Origin: Certhia americana
Lineage: Eukaryota > Chordata > Aves > Passeriformes > Certhiidae
Assembly (NCBI GenBank): GCA_018697195.1
Contig: CM031879.1
Span: 48,748,509 to 48,812,508 of the forward strand
DNA: 64,000 nucleotides
Direction: 5' to 3'
In this document: positions 10,900-21,990 of the stretch, in pieces
Position numbering within the stretch: position 1 is the stretch's first letter
How the letters are laid out: each line of letters starts with the position of its first letter
Notes under the pieces: generated by a model
Seen by the model: the letters and a program-made list of their open reading frames with translations, nothing else
Told to the model about the DNA's origin: nothing
The model's database searches: none
Translations under genes and position numbers: made by a program

Positions 10900-12560
10900 A
10901 GTATTGGCATCGCTGCTCCGGGAGAGACGGGGGAGGACAGAGCGGTGGCAGCGAGATCCCCGGGCGCGATTGACGGGTACGGCCCGGCCCCGCTGCCACA
11001 ATCACACCTCTGCTCTGAATGGGGCCGCTGGAGAGCAGCCTCGAAAAGGGGGCGGCTAGTGCAGAACCTCCTCGGGTTGTGCTGTCAATAACTGCTCGGT
11101 GCTTTGGAAAGTACGAGCCCCATCCTTTCTATTTTTTTTTTTTCCACGGCCCAAGTTCAGCTATAATGGGTAAGTCATTACCATAACACTGAACGCTGAA
11201 GGACGGAGGAGGAGGTGGCATTGGGGTCTTCCCCCCCCCCCCCCCCTTTTTTTTTTTTTTCTTCCCCTTTTCTTTTTTAAGGGTCGTCTCTTCATTGTGG
11301 AAGGGACCGTCGTTTTTCTTTTGTTGGAACTTTCCATCCCGGCCTCCCTTTTCCATGTATTTTCCGAGATGCAAGAGATGCTTAGTTTTCTCCAAGGACA
11401 AACAAGGAGATGGATGGTGGAGCTGAGTCCCTCTCCTTAGGCTGAACGCATCCTTCCCTGCTCTACAGGGAAAGAGGAGCTGAGCGCTGGGATGCTGAAC
11501 CGAGATAAACAGCAGCCCCACAAAAGAGCTCTGCGCACCTTCCCGCACTGGTCGTTCTCACTCAGCAGTCCCCGTAGTTTTGGAGCTGGGAGGTGGAAGG
11601 GTGCAGTAAAGACAGCATTCGGGGTACTGGGGTCGCTCGCTTTAGCGGTTTTCAGGGTTAGAACCCTATTGTTAGTCCGTTTTAAACGTAGGATAAGTGC
11701 AGACCCATCAATATGAAGCTATTTTCCAGAGATCAATGTGCCAGATCTTAGGAAACTGGCGTCCCTTTACCTTTTCTTAACTGAGGGAAGAGAGGACAAT
11801 CCTTTGCTCCCAGTGCAGACATCGCCGGCCCGATGCTACATCGCCCTCTTTCTCTGCTTTGCTGCGTGCAGCATCGGTGCGGTCTGAAGCCGAGTTGGGC
11901 CTCACTCTCCGCAGGTTTTTCCCCTTTCTTAGGAATCTTTTGCAAACCCGTTGCTGAGCCACAGAGTTTCCCTTTAGGTCCCTACAAACAGGGACGCACC
12001 TGCCCAGCCTCCAGTGAAGATGCTCTCCTAGCGGGTGACTCTTGTTTCGGTGTTAACCCCGCTCTGCTGACAAGGCAGAGCACATTTGGAAGGCTGCCCT
12101 CGGGGGTAACTCGAGCCGGTGGCTGGCAGAGGCGATGCGCAGCGCTGCCTGCTGTGCTGGCAGACGCCGATCAGGTTAACTAGCCTCATGCCAAGCAAAC
12201 CGGCCAGAGGCGCATTCCGTGTCTGTGTCCTAGGGATGGGAGCCCGGCGGCTCCCTCCGCATCCCTAACGATGCGCGAACTGCCCCGCTTTCCCTCCGTC
12301 ATCGGATCTGTCAGCCGTCTACGGCCTAATCATGCTGTGGAAGCGAAAAGTGAGAGGTGTCAGAAAAATGAGGCTTCAGATCAGGTGGAGCCATCTGTAG
12401 AGCGTAAATAACATTTCCCCCCAGCTCAGAAGCCGTGTGTACCCTCTACAGCCAAAAAGGTGAAAGCAGCGACACAGGGTTTGCGAGGCGGACAGCTGGG
12501 CTCTGACATAGAGGAGCGCCTGAGGCCCAGCTCCAGCCTCAGCAGTGTCTCTCTTTAAGG
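10900..12560. promoter_or_regulatory. CpG island inside PVALB intron 1
   Basis: Dense CpG from about 10.9 to 12.56 kb. The densest parts are 10905-11110 and 11750-12310, in a window otherwise poor in CpG. Such islands usually mark promoters or regulated Polycomb targets. It could drive an alternative PVALB transcript or an antisense RNA. There is no TATA-like start or exon I can assign to it. Confidence 0.6.
11231..11260. repeat. C16-T14 homopolymer junction
   Basis: Sixteen C followed by fourteen T, a pure polypyrimidine tract inside the intronic CpG island. Confidence 0.9.
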
Positions 12561-13489
12561 ACAGCTAGCACATTTCCAGAAGCTTTTAACCACCAACCTG
12601 TAGTCAAAACTGTCATTCTAATAAAAAAAGCGTTTCACGAATTGACAGTTTCTCACTCGACCCTTCGTCTTTTTCTCATCATCCCTGAGAGATGAATGAC
12701 GCGTTTTCCTTTATCTCTGTGATTTTGCCAATTTTCCTGCCCGAACTATTTGCAAAATCCACACCTTCGATTTCCAAGTTGTCTATACCAGAACTTTTGT
12801 GTAAATCACCTCCCCCTTCCACCAGCGCCAGAATGATGATATTGTTAGTAAGTAAACGGCCAAATAAATTAAGTGGAAATCAGCCCACCCTTGCCAAAAC
12901 CAAAAATTTCAGGGAGAACTTCCTGAACAGCACGAAGCCCTCACACCAAGAATTGAAGCAGAAGGACAGCGGTCCTTTGCAAAAAGGGTGACATTTCCTT
13001 TAGCTTCCTAGTGACCACACCAAAGACAGCAACTTCATCCCATCGCTTACAATCATCTGTGCAGAAAGAGAGGTGTCATTTCTAGACGTGTTCTGGACGT
13101 GAGGTTTTTTTGTCTTCGGTTTACAGCTGGCTACTTCAATAAAATCTCTTCCGGAGCCCTTGCTCGCGCTCTTCGTTTACTTTCTTCCCTCCCTTTCCCA
13201 GTTTTGTCATTTCCAACTTCCCTCCTGCTTTTCTCCTCATTGCTCCTCAATGAGTTCACCTCTTTACTCCTTTTAATGATCTATTCTTCTAATTTGGAAT
13301 CTTCTCTGCGGGAAGCCATTCCTCAGTGTTTGAGAGATTTGCATCTCTTTGTTTCCGGGCTTTTGTTTAAGAAAGGGGGATGAGGCCGGAGCGGTGGAAG
13401 ATAGCCTTATCTGTGAAGGTCCTGCTTCTTGCCAGGAGCTGATAAATCCACGTTTGCTGTGGAAATTTGAGCATTTTCTTGCTACTTAC

Positions 13490-13548
13490 CTCTTGAATCT
13501 CTCGTAAGCACGCTTGAAAAGGTGTTAGATAGGGAGGTGGTCAAAAAG
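13490..13548 (-). other. PVALB: Inferred PVALB untranslated first exon
   Basis: A strong donor, AAGAG followed by GTAAGT, ends at 13490 on the minus strand. It lies about 85 nt downstream of a TATATAAG box, giving a predicted 5' UTR exon of about 58 nt. It would splice to the acceptor just before the PVALB ATG. A short non-coding exon 1 is the known arrangement of vertebrate parvalbumin genes. The transcription start is inferred from TATA spacing. Confidence 0.6.
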
Positions 13549-13574
13549 AGGTGGAACTCGGGGTAGGAACCCCA

Positions 13575-13614
13575 CTTATATAATCTCTCTCGCTCCTTCT
13601 ATTTTCGGCAGGTG
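13575..13614 (-). promoter_or_regulatory. Putative PVALB core promoter: TATA box and E-box
   Basis: On the minus strand TATATAAG occupies 13582-13575. A CACCTG E-box sits about 27 bp upstream of it (13614-13609). A TATA box is common in tissue-restricted muscle genes, and E-boxes of this form bind MyoD-family factors. Factor use here is inference. Confidence 0.55.
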
Positions 13615-13861
13615 ATACCCACTCTTCACTGGTATCAGATATTCCGGGGTTTTGTTGGTGGTGTCACATTTATCTTTCCCTTAACTAATCGAGGAACGCT
13701 ATTAATAATCCTTGGCGCTTACCTTCCCCTGGCTGTGAAAACCCATTGCATTGGCAACCTGGTGGTCCGCATGAAACTTGAACGTTAAGGCGAGAGGCAA
13801 GCAGCACAAGTGAGCAGTTAAGGGACAAATAGGCAAATAACAAAGATAAAAATGCTATTGA

Positions 13862-13950
13862 GACATATTTGTCATTGTGTAATCCATCCAGCGACACTTT
13901 TCCTGATATTTAATGTTTTTCTGGCAAGGGAAAACGTTTTCCAAAGGACA
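13862..13950 (+). repeat. Diverged duplicated element, copy A
   Basis: Matches copy B at 14574-14665. An ungapped core at 13899-13935 aligns to 14613-14649 with one mismatch in 37 bases. Weaker similarity extends about 35 bases upstream of the core. It lies about 0.3 kb upstream of the inferred PVALB promoter. Confidence 0.85.
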
Positions 13951-14573
13951 ACGAATCATACATCAGACGAAAGTGGCATCAGGGAGATTATGATGCGTTA
14001 GGAGGTTCAGTTCGAGAGATGGGACTCTGCTCACGAAGGGACTAGGAAGATGTAACCCCCTAATCGGCATGAGGGAAAGCAAAGACAGGCTCCGAAGTTT
14101 GCCCTTTTCTTTCTTTAACCTTGATACTACTTGATACTACTACAGATACTACTGGAAACAAGATAGAACAGCTCTAAACTGCCTCCTGCACCTGAAGCTA
14201 TAACATTCAGTTTCACGTCTTAGCCTCGAAGGAAGTCAGAAATATTTTTTTTTTCTTCCTGCAGGCAACAGCAAACTCAATTGTGTAATTCTGATTGCTC
14301 ATACTTGAGGGGCATGCAAAATCTGCATTCAGGGCCCCATCGGGAAAGGTGATGTAGAAGTCTAAAAAATTTACAACCTGAGATTTCTTGGGAGAGACAG
14401 GGAATTATAAATGAGGAGATCCTATATGTACAGCCATAATACATTGACTCTTACCTTTTCAGCATATAAATTCTCTTTATGCTGAGTTGCTTATTCCAGA
14501 GAAAGACACCTTTGAAGTTACTTCTATTTTTACTCTGTCAAGCAATAATAATGACAACAATAAAAGTGTTTAT

Positions 14574-14665
14574 GAAATGTATTTGCCATTCGGTAATCCA
14601 TTTGGGCACACGTTTCCTGATATTTAATGTTTTTCTGGCAGGGGAAAACATTTTATAAAGGATTG
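14574..14665 (+). repeat. Diverged duplicated element, copy B
   Basis: Second copy, in direct orientation, offset 714 bp from copy A. The shared core contains CCTGATATTTAATG and TTTTTCTGGCA. I do not recognise it as a named repeat. Confidence 0.85.
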
Positions 14666-15777
14666 TGCACTGCATTTATCTGTAGTACATTTATGAGTAA
14701 AAAAAACGTTTTTTTTCTCACATCCAACATTTCTTAGGTTAAAAAGAAGCCAAGGCTTGTGATACAATGGAAATTATCTTTCGGGAAAGGCAGGTGCTGC
14801 AAAAGTCAGCTCAGATTTTTCTAGCTTGAGTAATTAATCTTAGAAATGAGGAAAGATAACTGAGGTATGTATGGGATAGGAATATTTAAAAATTTTTCTC
14901 TACTGCCCATATAACTTAGATGCTGAGTTCTGTGATAAATTGGAACTGCTCCAGCAGCTTTAGGTAATATCTAAAGAGGCAGCTTTATTGAATCAAACAT
15001 GACAAAGGTTAATTCAATCATTTGTGTTCTCTCTCTCTCTTTTTTTTTTTTTTTCCCTAATATACTTTACGTAGTGGTTTTTGAATTTTCAATGTACTAC
15101 AGTAGTATGGAAGTCATACTACTTTTCAGCAGCATTTTTAATTTCTCACAGACACTGTGTCCATACCCTAGTTCAGAGCAGGTGATAATTGCAGTGTGAG
15201 GTAGCTGGCTCTTGTGGGTCCAGATGTTTCAACCAAATGGTGTGATGCCTTTGGAACAGTATAAATCATTGTATGCTGTTTGCTGAATTCAGTCATGTGG
15301 GGTTTGCATGACACTCTCCTATATTATAAACCCTTGGTGTAGTACAATATTAGATTCTGGTTTAGAGATACCAGTATCTCATGGTTTTTAGCTGCACACT
15401 TCGTTTCCATTTGGTAGCTGGTAGAACAACTCTCCTCTTTTGCCTTCCTTCTCTATCAGCTAGAGAAGATAAGGACTGTCTTTTTGGCTAATGTACTGTG
15501 ACTTCCATTTCTGTCTATTTCACTGGAATTTCTTCATTTGTCCACTGGTGAAAGGAGAGAAAGTGCAGGGCCAGTCATTGTGATTCCTCTGTATAACTCA
15601 GACATGTGAAAGCAATCCTGATTAGTGGAAATCCTTTCTTATCCTTTTAGTTAGTTCCTACTAAGGCTTATTTACAAAGAGAGAAGCAGATTTATGACCA
15701 CTTTGGGCATATAGTGAGGTCTTTGTTCCATGTCAAATATTTAATTAATTAAAAGGCATTTTGTTGTTGGGATTTCC

Positions 15778-15800
15778 TTTTTTTTTTTTTTTTTTTTTTT
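15778..15800. repeat. Poly(T) tract
   Basis: Uninterrupted run of 23 T. Confidence 0.9.
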
Positions 15801-16340
15801 AAGAAGCATACAATCCAAATCTGACACATCTAGGTTATATGTACAAGTCTTTCTGAAGCTGGAAGGTGTGGAGAGTTATGACAATAGGCTCACTGAGATT
15901 CTGAGATTTCACCTACATGAAATGGTAGAATTTAGGGAGGAAGTTTGTGTTACTGCACTTGTCAGTTTTGGTTGCATATTTACTATCATCTCAATCAGGT
16001 TCATTCACAAAAAGATAGAGGCTGGGTTTCCCCTTTAGGATACATATACAGTGTGGAGCTGGGGATGCCCATCCATTATAATTTCTTTTTCTCTTTCCCA
16101 CCACACATAAAAATAACTGTAATCCAAATAAGAAGGTGCTCCATGTCCCTATCAGCCAATGTATCCAAAAATTTGGAATGGTATCATCACAACACTAGCA
16201 TAGCACCTTAAACCAGGAAGCTTGCCCTGCTGCTATCTCCTATGTCTGCTGTGTGTTGTGACAAGAAACTTCAGTCTTCAAGGATACCATCCAGCCATCT
16301 TTTGCTCCCCACAGATTTTCCTTATTTGTTAAAGATGTAA

Positions 16341-16550
16341 TAGAGTCACAGAATCATTAAAGTTGGAAAACATCTCCAAGATCCTCAAGTCCAAGCTTTG
16401 ATTGAACACTACCAAGCTCTAGGTGCTACATCCAGTTGTTTCTGGAACACTTCCTGGGATGGTTACTCCCCCACTTTCCTGAGCAGCCTATTCCAATGCT
16501 TAACCACACTTTCAGGGAAGAAATTCTTCCAGGTGACCAACTTCAACCTT
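16341..16550 (-). mobile_element. CR1 LINE 3' fragment, antisense
   Basis: The plus strand starts GAGTCACAGAATCATTAAAG and continues with CCTGAGCAGCCTATTCCAAT and GAAGAAATTCTTCC. This is the reverse complement of the CR1 3' terminal region common in birds. Moderately diverged. Confidence 0.85.
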
Positions 16551-19500
16551 TAGTCTGCCAAGGATGTTGTGATGATGAGAGCTTCTATGTATTGGAGAGG
16601 AAAATGGACAAATTAATGGAAGAGAGATCCATTGAAAGTTATCAAACTCCTACAGGCCACAACCAGCTTGTGAAGTTCCAAAATGGTTGTGATTTGGGAT
16701 AGGATTAGAGGAAGGTGTCATAATCTGACTGCCTTGTGATTATATTTTTCCAAACACTTTTATCTATGTCCTTTGTCACTATTTACGCTACTGAAAAATG
16801 TCCTTTGTTTTGTATATACTGATTATAATTTCCTCTGCAATGGCCTGATCCTGGCTTTGCCTGAGGGAAGTCTGTATTCCTAGGATCAAAGCTCAGTGGT
16901 TCCATTTTTACTGATTTTTCCATTCCTCTGATAATTGTCTCAAAAGCTGAAGATAGCAAATAGCTGCAGGAGATACCCCAGAGATAAGAAATAGGTCACT
17001 ACTAGTCCATGCTGCCATGGGCTTTGGGGACTCCCCAGCTTGTATTGCAAATGGTGTGGAAAGGAAAGTGAAATGTCTCACCCAAAGGGGATAATACAAA
17101 TAAAAAACACAGATAGGTGTAAACCCCTGGTGAGAGTTAGGCTCAAATTACCGAACAAGAAAAAAGCAAGTGCTGAAAGAGTAGGTCTGTGTATCATAAC
17201 ACCTCCTAGCAACTTCAAATGGATATTTACAGCAGGAAAAAAAGCTGTTAGTCCCAGTGGGAAACCCTGACCCCAAGGTTAAGAGAATGGAAACAGTTGG
17301 TTTTCTTTACAACAGACACTTGTGGGTATCAGACATTTGTCATAATTGACACTCTGGTGGTGTTCACACTGGGATGGATAAGCCCCATGTAATTATTACC
17401 ACAGGGGTTATATTCCATAAAAACTAGCACAGCAGAAAGATGGTTTCATTACTTATTCCTATTTATACTAGGCTGCTGGTAGGAGAACAGTCAAAGTATT
17501 TAGATCAGGGTAAACAGCTTTTGGGGAAATTGGACTTTAGTTTTAGCAGCTGGAATCCTATGGTAACCCAATTTTTTTATAGTAATTCTTTAATTTCTTT
17601 AATTAATCTTTTGGATTTTTTTTGGTTTTGGTTTTCTTTTTTTTTTTTTTTTTCCCTTTAAAAAAAAAAGAATGCATTTATAATTCATTTCAGAGCTGTT
17701 CATGCCCAGTGAGATGGATTTAAAAGTCAAAGGTTTGTAAAGGAGTCATATCTTTCTGGGTTAACAGCAAGTGGGAAGAATTTTATAGCTGTGATGCTCA
17801 AATGGCAAACTGGGGTTTTGCTGCCAACATCCCAAGTGGAAATTGCTAGATAAGGAAGTAGATATTACAAGAACAGGATCACTGTTGTGTCAGCTGTTTA
17901 TTTACTGTCAATATTTCATTAGAAAACAGTTCTTCCATTTACACAATTGGTAAATGAGGTCTCTTCTCAAGTTTAAATGGTGATTTGAATCCAGCTAAGG
18001 AGAATAACGGTAAATAAAGATCATTATTCTGTAGTGCTCAGTCATCCTAATGAAATGAGTTAAACCACATCAGTCCAGTTGTTAATAAACAAATACACAC
18101 AAAATGATCTTATTTGTACTAAAAGAATATCTCCATGTTGTTCATGGACTGAATCTGACCCAAACACTGAAATCTCCTGTGCTTTCACTTCTTTATATCT
18201 TTAGGTTGCCTAAGTGGAAGACTACAGGAAGGAAATCTCTGCTCATGTTACCTGTTCTAAACTTCTTAAGAAAATGGACAGACATTCAAGTATTAGCTTG
18301 TCCGGCAGCATTCACCTGGGATCCCATCAGGTAAATGTCAAATTGAAAATTTGAGTTTATCTCTTGTAACATGCTTATCCTCTGTGTTTGAGAGAAAAAA
18401 AAATATTAAAGAAAGACTCACAGGCATATTCCTAAAGGAAGTATGTTTTCCTTGCCATTTCCACTGTATCTCAGCTTCTTACAATTTCCTTTTAGATATT
18501 CCTTCTGATAATCAACACGTTGTGAATAATTTTATGTATAGGGATTTCTTTATTTTCCTATGAAAATGAAAAAGTTTATTCCTACTATTTAAAAAATTAT
18601 TTGCAAAAAGGAAATAGATTTATTGGACTAATCATCTTTATAGAAACTTACATTCTATTTCTTATACTTTGCACATCTGAATTGATCCTCATTATGGGCA
18701 TACGTTTTTTGCTTGTAGTGGTTCGCCTTCCCCAAAAGCTTCACAGTGACAATCTCTTGCATAAATCACCCTATTGCAGGGCCTTTTTGAATTCCTGCCT
18801 TCAAAACTTAGTACATATTCCTTGTGTAGGTAAATAAAGTGGTGTAATCTGGGAGTGGAGCATCAATGCATTTGGTAGAGATGCATCAGCCCTTTAGGCT
18901 CAGGCTTTGGTATTTTGATGGTTGTTTGTAAGAGGCAATAGCCTCCCAAACATTTTGAGTTTTGATTTCTCTGGGATACAGAAGCTGCTGTCTTGAAGAA
19001 AAATGAGATATTTCAGAAAATTCATCATTAATAACTTGCTTGTGGATGATGCAGACTTGCAAGACACAAGTGATGTGCTGGTTGGCAGTATTTTGCCTCT
19101 GAAATTTATAATCTCAGTTATTTTTCTGCACTTCTGTTGACAATTCTGTTCTGTAATTTGGGAAGGAAAACCCAAATATCGGGGCATACTGAAAACCTTG
19201 TTGATCTCTGAGGTAGCACATTTCCATGTCTTCTGTTACTATCACCTGGCTGTTTAGGGACTTATTTTTCCAATGTTTTGTCCTGTTAAAGGGCAGACAA
19301 CTGAAACATCAACAAATCAACCGTTCATATGAGACCACACAGTATAGTGTGGTGGCACAAGAAATTGCATGTTACATCCTGGGATGTATCATGTTACATC
19401 ATGGGATAGTATCTTCCAAAATGGACCATCCTTTTCTTTTTTGTTGCTCTAGGTCTTGATGGTGAGAAGTACAGCTTGTGACAGCAGTTTCACTGGGGTG

Positions 19501-20856
19501 GAGCAAAGAGATCATTCCTTTCACATAGAGGATTTGTTTGTTATTTGACCTCTTCTTTACAATCATATTCACCCTGTTTTTTATACAGAACATTGTCTCT
19601 TTTCAGCCAGGCTTCTTTTACCCTTTCTTAATAGAGCTAGATTGTTCCAATTATTAATATTATTCATAAGCCTGTATTCATAAGCATATTGTAAAAATGC
19701 TTAAAGCTGTGTTCACAAGAGGCAGGGGAAGGAGTGGGGCTCTTCCTTCTCCCAGGAGAGGGAAAGTTTGCTAATGCCCTGTGAGGGAATGACAGATGAT
19801 TTCTCTCTCAGGTTATACATGCTCTAAATCCTTACCACTGTTTTTCTCCAGCAATGAGGAGACAGATGCTACTGTAACAGCACAGAACTTGTGCAAATCC
19901 CTTACAAAGACCTTTATTACTGCTATGAGTAAAACCAAGTGACTTGCTTAACCTTTCATCCTATTTTTAGATGAGCTTACGTTTCTGAAGGATGCATTTG
20001 ATTGCCTTTCATGGTTTTGGCTAGTTTTCTGTTGATTTTTTTTTAACTTTACTTTTAGTGTGATATGGGATGATGAAGGTGCGAGAAAGTGTCTATTTTT
20101 CTGAGATGTTGTGTTGGTATTTGTTAACCTGACATTTTGTGTGATGTGCCCAGTTCCCTTTCTAGAAGTTTCTAGTAGCCATGGGAATAAAGACAGCAGA
20201 AATCACACTTTTCACATACAATTTCTCTCCTGAAACCACCCCCCCCAAACTGGTGGAAAGGATAGACAAATGATTTTGTGAACAAATCTTTGATTTGGCC
20301 TCAGTGTAAGTGCTATGAAGTCTTGTGAGAGGAAGTTTGTTTTTATTTCACCAGTTTAGTGTAACCTGGTTTGCAAGAACTGCTTTTACATCCAGAGAGC
20401 AGCAGTTTCAGCTCAGTTGTCTTTTGAGGGTCTGAGCTATCTTCCACAGTTGTCATTGAGACCCTTGTGGTGTTTTTAATGGAGATTTCGCCATGGTCCT
20501 CTTCTAGATCTTTTCTCAGGAACTGCAAGGTGATAAGGATCAATTAATACTGCTGAATAATTACTTTGTAGAGAGAAGGCCAATTGGTTAGGAGTTTCAT
20601 TAACACCATAAATCTATGTGGATACTGACCTCTTGTTAGATATCAGTCAGTGCTGAAAACTACTGACATTTTAGATTGCAATCTAAAGGCAGAGAAACCA
20701 GGTGAAATATTTGTCTCTTATGCTGTTTCCTCTCAAGCATCCATATTTGATGCATGTGCTTTTTATTTTTTTGTTTATAAGAAAGAGTACATACCAGACC
20801 ATCATATTATGTTTTGTCTTGTGGTTTTGCTTTGAGGGTTTTTTTTTGTTCTGGTG

Positions 20857-20882
20857 TTTGGTTTGGTTTTGGTTTTGGTTTT

Positions 20883-20926
<44 letters not shown>
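20857..20926 (+). repeat. (GGTTTT)n followed by (GT)n microsatellite
   Basis: About four GGTTTT-like units run directly into about 20 GT dinucleotides (20885-20926). A polymorphic microsatellite is likely. Confidence 0.9.
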
Positions 20927-21950
20927 AAGGATACATAATTGCCCATGTTCTGACATAGAAGAATCATAGAAGTCCACAGTTCTGCAATGAGGAATAATCA
21001 TATATTGTCATCAAAACTAACCAAGTACTGACATACAAAGTTTTAAAACACTGCGTATTTTATTACTAAGACCAGGAAGAATATCTGTTCTGGTAAGTAC
21101 TTATGAGTATGTGAGAGAAGCAAACAAGAGAATGATTGATTGTGTGAGGATGAAGACTGGGGAACAGATACATACATGCAGAGAGAGAGATGTAGATAAA
21201 TACCTTTTCACTGCGGGTGTCAGCTGGAATGGATGCCTCAAGCATGCATGCAGCCTTAACCTAAGAGTGTGTGTGTGTGTGTATATACATTCCTCCTCCC
21301 TACATAATCTACACTTGTAGAGGAAAGCATGTACCTATGTGAAAAAAGCAAGTACATACCTGATGTAGAGTTAAATGAAAAGTTGTTTCAATAGCTGAGT
21401 TCCTGCTCTTATAAAATCAGGGAAATTTTGGTTGTCTTGGAAAATATGTGGAAGCCTTGAGAAACCTGTGGAGAAAAATATAGTTCTCCTAGATTTTAGT
21501 AAGTGGAACATTTGGAACTTTCTGCTCCCCTACCAGAAGTGCATCTGATACACTGTACAGGGATTTCAAAGTTTAATTTAGCTTAACTCTTGGCTGCAAA
21601 CAACTGCTGATAAATTTAGTTGGGGGATTAGGGAAGACTAATAGCTCCTTAAAAGGAGCCTAAAGATGAGACAGCAAAACAAAAACATCTGCTAGACTCT
21701 CCCTTAGAATGGTAGGACACCATACAGTCATATTTTAGAGAAATAAATAGGTTGGTTTCGGGCAAGAGGTGATTTTTGTAGATGTAGACACTTGGAGAAA
21801 GAAAGCCAAATATGTGTTTAAGGGAGTTGTTTGCTTTCCAAAATGAAGGAGGGGGTTTCTTGACTGGAATCAGTATATAGCAAACACCCATCCTGTGGTT
21901 CTACATAGTTTGCTAGCCCTTTAAAATACTTATTGTTAACTTCTTCCCCA

Positions 21951-21990
21951 CCCCCCCCCTCCTTTTTTTTTTTTTTTTTTTTTTTTTTTT
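21951..21990. repeat. Poly(C) then poly(T) tract
   Basis: A short C9 run is followed by 28 T (21963-21990). Confidence 0.9.

Larger units (their letters stand above)
9879..13489. other. PVALB intron 1 (3.6 kb), CpG-rich
   Basis: Intron between the inferred untranslated exon and the ATG exon. Most of 10900-12560 is GC- and CpG-rich, unlike the rest of the window. It also holds a C16T14 tract (11231-11260). No coding exon was recognised on either strand. Confidence 0.6.

Noticed and set aside
11129..11548. 139-codon minus-strand open frame in the CpG island
   Set aside because: It crosses the C16T14 tract, giving poly-Lys and poly-Gly. GC-rich regions favour such chance frames.
14104..14150. 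Short direct repeats of TTGATACTAC near 14.1 kb
   Set aside because: Two to three imperfect 10-bp units, consistent with simple slippage. Far too short for a CRISPR-like or satellite array.
16436..16702. Open frame near 16.5 kb with cysteine-rich middle
   Set aside because: Most of it lies in the antisense CR1 fragment and it is not a known CR1 protein frame.
20683..21001. Minus-strand reading with a long Thr-His repeat
   Set aside because: A direct product of the (GT)n microsatellite, not a protein.
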